Assembly: GCA_023544495.1 (NCBI GenBank)
Contig: JAMJFV010000032.1
Span: forward strand, 1 to 15,496
Direction: 5' to 3'
Length of the DNA: 15,496 nucleotides
Source: ANME-2 cluster archaeon
GTDB lineage: Archaea > Halobacteriota > Methanosarcinia > Methanosarcinales > Methanocomedenaceae
The translations under genes and the position numbers were made by a program. Each line of letters starts with the position of its first letter. The first letter of the stretch is position 1. The notes under the pieces are model-generated. The model was not told where the DNA came from. It did not search any database and saw only the letters and a list, made by a program, of their open reading frames with translations. This document shows positions 13,478 through 15,496 of the stretch, one piece after another.

Positions 13478-13490
13478 TGCGTGGATGAAG

Positions 13491-14885
13491 ATGAGTCAAA
13501 AGAACGATGGATGTGAAGGCTGCAATGAAAGAAGCGGCACACCAGATTTGCTTGAAGTAAAAGGAGTGAAGAAACTGGTCAGGCACAGGTACTTCCAGCC
13601 TGCTTTCCAGCTCGTTGCAATGGTGTTTTTCATTTTTATAATCATTGCAGGACTTACTGGTGGACAGGACACCCGATTCTCAGTAGAAGATGATTTTGCA
13701 ACGATCATAGTATGGGATGTATGGCATCCTTTACTGGCTTTTAGCATACTGTTCGTTGGCAGACTGTGGTGTTTTGCATGCCCACTTGGCGCAATATCTG
13801 AATGGACTCGTCGAACTTTTAGTCTAAATCGGAGGTATCCCGAAAAATTCCGCAACATGTGGATTGCCATCATATTGTTCATTGTGATATCTGCGGCTAC
13901 TAAACACCTGTTCAGGTTCGAGCGAAATCCACTTGCAACAGCCTTGCTGCTGCTGTCTTTTATAGGATTATCTGTTGTAATCAGTTTGGTCTACGAAAAG
14001 CGTACATTTTGCAGGTTCATCTGTCCTACAGGTATTATACTCGGTGTATTTTCAATGATCTCGGGCACTGAACTTCGTGTGAAATCCAAAAAGGTATGTT
14101 TTAACCATTCCGAGAAAGAATGTCTTACAGGAAACGAGAATGGACACGGTTGTTCAATGTACGAGTTCCCGCAGACACTTGAACGTAACAGTTTCTGTAT
14201 TTTCTGTACGGAGTGCATAAAAACATGCTCAAAGGATAATATCAGGATCAGCACAAGGAAATTTGGGGCTGATATTCTTAAACTGCGAAAACCGCACCTT
14301 GATGAGGCGTTCTTTATCCACAGTATCATAGTGATCCTGTTGTTCAAGATCGGGATGGAGAGAGCACCTTTCAGGTACAGGATAATTGATTTCGTGAACT
14401 TTGTAGGACTCGACCGTAATCTGATGGCTCTTCTGATATTTGCGGGTCTCAGTATTGCTGCGATTGGACTTATGTATTTGATCAATCGGGCAGTTCACAG
14501 CAGAGCCGGAGAGAAGACTTCGCACCTGACTGATTATGTGAGATATACGTATGCATTGATCCCGCTCGGGCTTGGAATATATCTCATAGATAATGCTTTT
14601 AAAGTGATACGCGGTGTGTTCTATTTGATCTCACAGGCAAGTCACCCGTTCGGCATGGAACTATTCCAGTTCAACCAGCCTGCCATTCCGTATGAAGCGA
14701 TCAACTTTTTCCAAATACTCTTGTTGCTTGGCGGTTTTGCGGCTTCGCTGTATTTTGGACTTGCGATGGTAGGTAAAAATGGTAAAAAAGTTGTATTATC
14801 CAATATTCTTCCGCTGGTAGTTGTTGTCCTGATATATACGCTGATAGCTCTGCGGATATTGACTCTTGATATACTATCATATTGA
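13491..14885 (+). CDS. NapH-like membrane polyferredoxin (4Fe-4S) with N-terminal CxxC
   Basis: About 464 residues. The NapH/CcoG/YccM-like features are two CxxCP-type pairs just after membrane helices, LWCFACPLGA (C94, C97) and FCRFICPTG (C174, C178), then a cysteine-rich cytoplasmic loop with C203, C211, C221 and a full CxxCxxCxxxC cluster at 236-246. About four further membrane segments follow (near 273-290, 310-330, 350-370 and 430-460). The product probably moves electrons between a cytoplasmic or membrane donor and an outward acceptor. A GCEGC motif (C8, C11) precedes the domain and is not part of the standard core. The open frame extends upstream to 13407, overlapping ccdA, but ATG 13491 (or 13485) is chosen because it begins after the ccdA stop. 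The role in cytochrome maturation is inferred. Confidence 0.82.
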   Translation: MSQKNDGCEGCNERSGTPDLLEVKGVKKLVRHRYFQPAFQLVAMVFFIFIIIAGLTGGQDTRFSVEDDFATIIVWDVWHPLLAFSILFVGRLWCFACPLGAISEWTRRTFSLNRRYPEKFRNMWIAIILFIVISAATKHLFRFERNPLATALLLLSFIGLSVVISLVYEKRTFCRFICPTGIILGVFSMISGTELRVKSKKVCFNHSEKECLTGNENGHGCSMYEFPQTLERNSFCIFCTECIKTCSKDNIRISTRKFGADILKLRKPHLDEAFFIHSIIVILLFKIGMERAPFRYRIIDFVNFVGLDRNLMALLIFAGLSIAAIGLMYLINRAVHSRAGEKTSHLTDYVRYTYALIPLGLGIYLIDNAFKVIRGVFYLISQASHPFGMELFQFNQPAIPYEAINFFQILLLLGGFAASLYFGLAMVGKNGKKVVLSNILPLVVVVLIYTLIALRILTLDILSY

Positions 14886-14924
14886 CGATTATCAAATTTT
14901 AAAAATGAATGAGGTGTAAAAATA

Positions 14925-15443
14925 ATGAAACAAAAGAAAGTGATTAACATTATTGCAATCGTCCTGATGGTCGGGTTTGCGTATGCAGCAATGCAAATTG
15001 CACCGGTTCTTAGCGACGAGCAGAATTCATACCTAGGAGGACTTGTCTGGAATAATTCACTGGATGAGGGATTGGCTGCTGCACAGGAGCAGCACAAACC
15101 TGTACTGGTATATTTCTGGGCAGTCTGGTGCCAGTATTGTGAGTTGTTCGAGACGGAGACTCTTACTGATCCACGGATAACGGAAGCACTTACGAATGAT
15201 TTCATATTGGTGGCCATCGACCTTGACGAGAACAAGGAAGTTCCGGCCCGGTATGGTGTGAGTTATCCACCACATGAACTGTTCGTTGATGAATACGGGA
15301 CCGAAATTACAAGGGTTCCGGGGTATGTTGATGCAAACACGTTCTATCCGGTAGTAAGAGATGTATCGTCTAATTATAAATTGAATTTCAATTCTAATTC
15401 TACTGATAATGGTGATGTTCAGGTTGAGGAGGCAGTTATATGA
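14925..15443 (+). CDS. Membrane-anchored thioredoxin-fold protein with CQYC active site
   Basis: A 172-residue protein with an N-terminal signal or anchor (about 5-27). The active site is VWCQYCELFE (C66, C69). The cis-proline loop is SYPPHELF rather than the usual GTP, so a second proline replaces Thr next to the expected cis-proline. A short Asn/Ser-rich tail ends the protein. It is a paralog of the CGWC protein at 11020, sharing LDEGL, ETLTDPRI and RVPGYVDANTF. The active-site dipeptide and the loop differ, which suggests a different substrate or redox potential. GAGGTG (14910-14915) precedes the ATG by nine bases. It overlaps the next gene in an ATGA. Confidence 0.83.
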   Translation: MKQKKVINIIAIVLMVGFAYAAMQIAPVLSDEQNSYLGGLVWNNSLDEGLAAAQEQHKPVLVYFWAVWCQYCELFETETLTDPRITEALTNDFILVAIDLDENKEVPARYGVSYPPHELFVDEYGTEITRVPGYVDANTFYPVVRDVSSNYKLNFNSNSTDNGDVQVEEAVI

Positions 15444-15496
15444 TTGACGGGAATATTGTCCTGTACTTGAGCATGTTAACTGCAGCAGTGGCGCTG
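15440..15496 (+). CDS. Start of a membrane protein gene, truncated by the window edge
   Basis: ATG 15440 overlaps the preceding TGA (ATGA, 4 bp) and follows GAGGAGG at 15425-15431. The 19 visible codons run open to the window end and begin MIDGNIVLYLSMLTAAVAL, a likely membrane helix. Too little is present to name a family. Location in the same operon suggests another cytochrome maturation or redox membrane component. Confidence 0.6.
   Translation, partial: MIDGNIVLYLSMLTAAVAL

Noticed and set aside
13407..13490. An upstream extension of the polyferredoxin frame overlapping ccdA copy 2.
   Set aside because: The extension would be a Cys/Arg-rich stretch with no family resemblance and would overlap ccdA by 71 bp; ATGs at 13485 and 13491 follow the ccdA stop.

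Overview
The window looks like part of a euryarchaeal chromosome, most likely from a cytochrome-c-rich member of the Methanosarcinales/ANME-2/Methanoperedens type. The lineage is an inference; no rRNA or tRNA is present to settle it. The archaeal character rests on GGTGAT/GGAGG-type ribosome binding sites, TATA/BRE-like promoter elements a short distance before start codons, ATGA-type gene overlaps, a CcmE of the Cys (CxxxY) type and a moderately AT-rich composition. Nearly every gene serves maturation of c-type cytochromes or extracytoplasmic thiol and electron chemistry linked to it.

Layout. (1) 1-297 is the 3' end of a group II intron: the C-terminal tail of its maturase, then domain V and domain VI with a bulged A. 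(2) 435-2637, minus strand: a ccsA-resB pair (System II heme delivery/ligation), overlapping by 14 bp. (3) 2767-3546, plus strand: a divergently transcribed membrane methyltransferase-like protein. (4) 3690-10401: an operon-like run with CcmF, a CcmH-like CxCGC protein, a beta-sandwich/membrane/coiled-coil protein with a CcmI-like tail, a DUF2933-like small membrane protein, a membrane-anchored GGHHR-motif protein, a first CcdA, and two adjacent paralogous membrane-anchored proteins of unknown function. (5) 10613 to the window end: Cys-type CcmE, a CGWC thioredoxin-fold protein, a PCYCGC-motif protein, a second CcdA, a NapH-like membrane polyferredoxin, a CQYC thioredoxin-fold protein and the first 19 codons of another membrane gene.

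The strongest unexplained signal is regulatory. Three promoter regions (2702-2745, 3614-3657, 10552-10596) each carry two copies of TTTAC-N7-GTAAA, 27-28 bp apart, flanking a TATA-like 8-mer. These sites sit before resB-ccsA/methyltransferase, before ccmF and before ccmE. This implies one DNA-binding regulator controlling System I and System II genes together. No regulator gene is in the window.

Proposed working picture: CcdA proteins move reducing equivalents across the membrane to thioredoxin-fold and CxCGC proteins, which keep apocytochrome CxxCH thiols reduced. CcmE/CcmF and CcsA/ResB handle heme. The polyferredoxin may supply electrons. The CcmABC transporter genes expected for System I are not visible and may lie downstream. 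Several starts were moved from the longest open frame to starts preceded by a good ribosome binding site; these are noted per gene.
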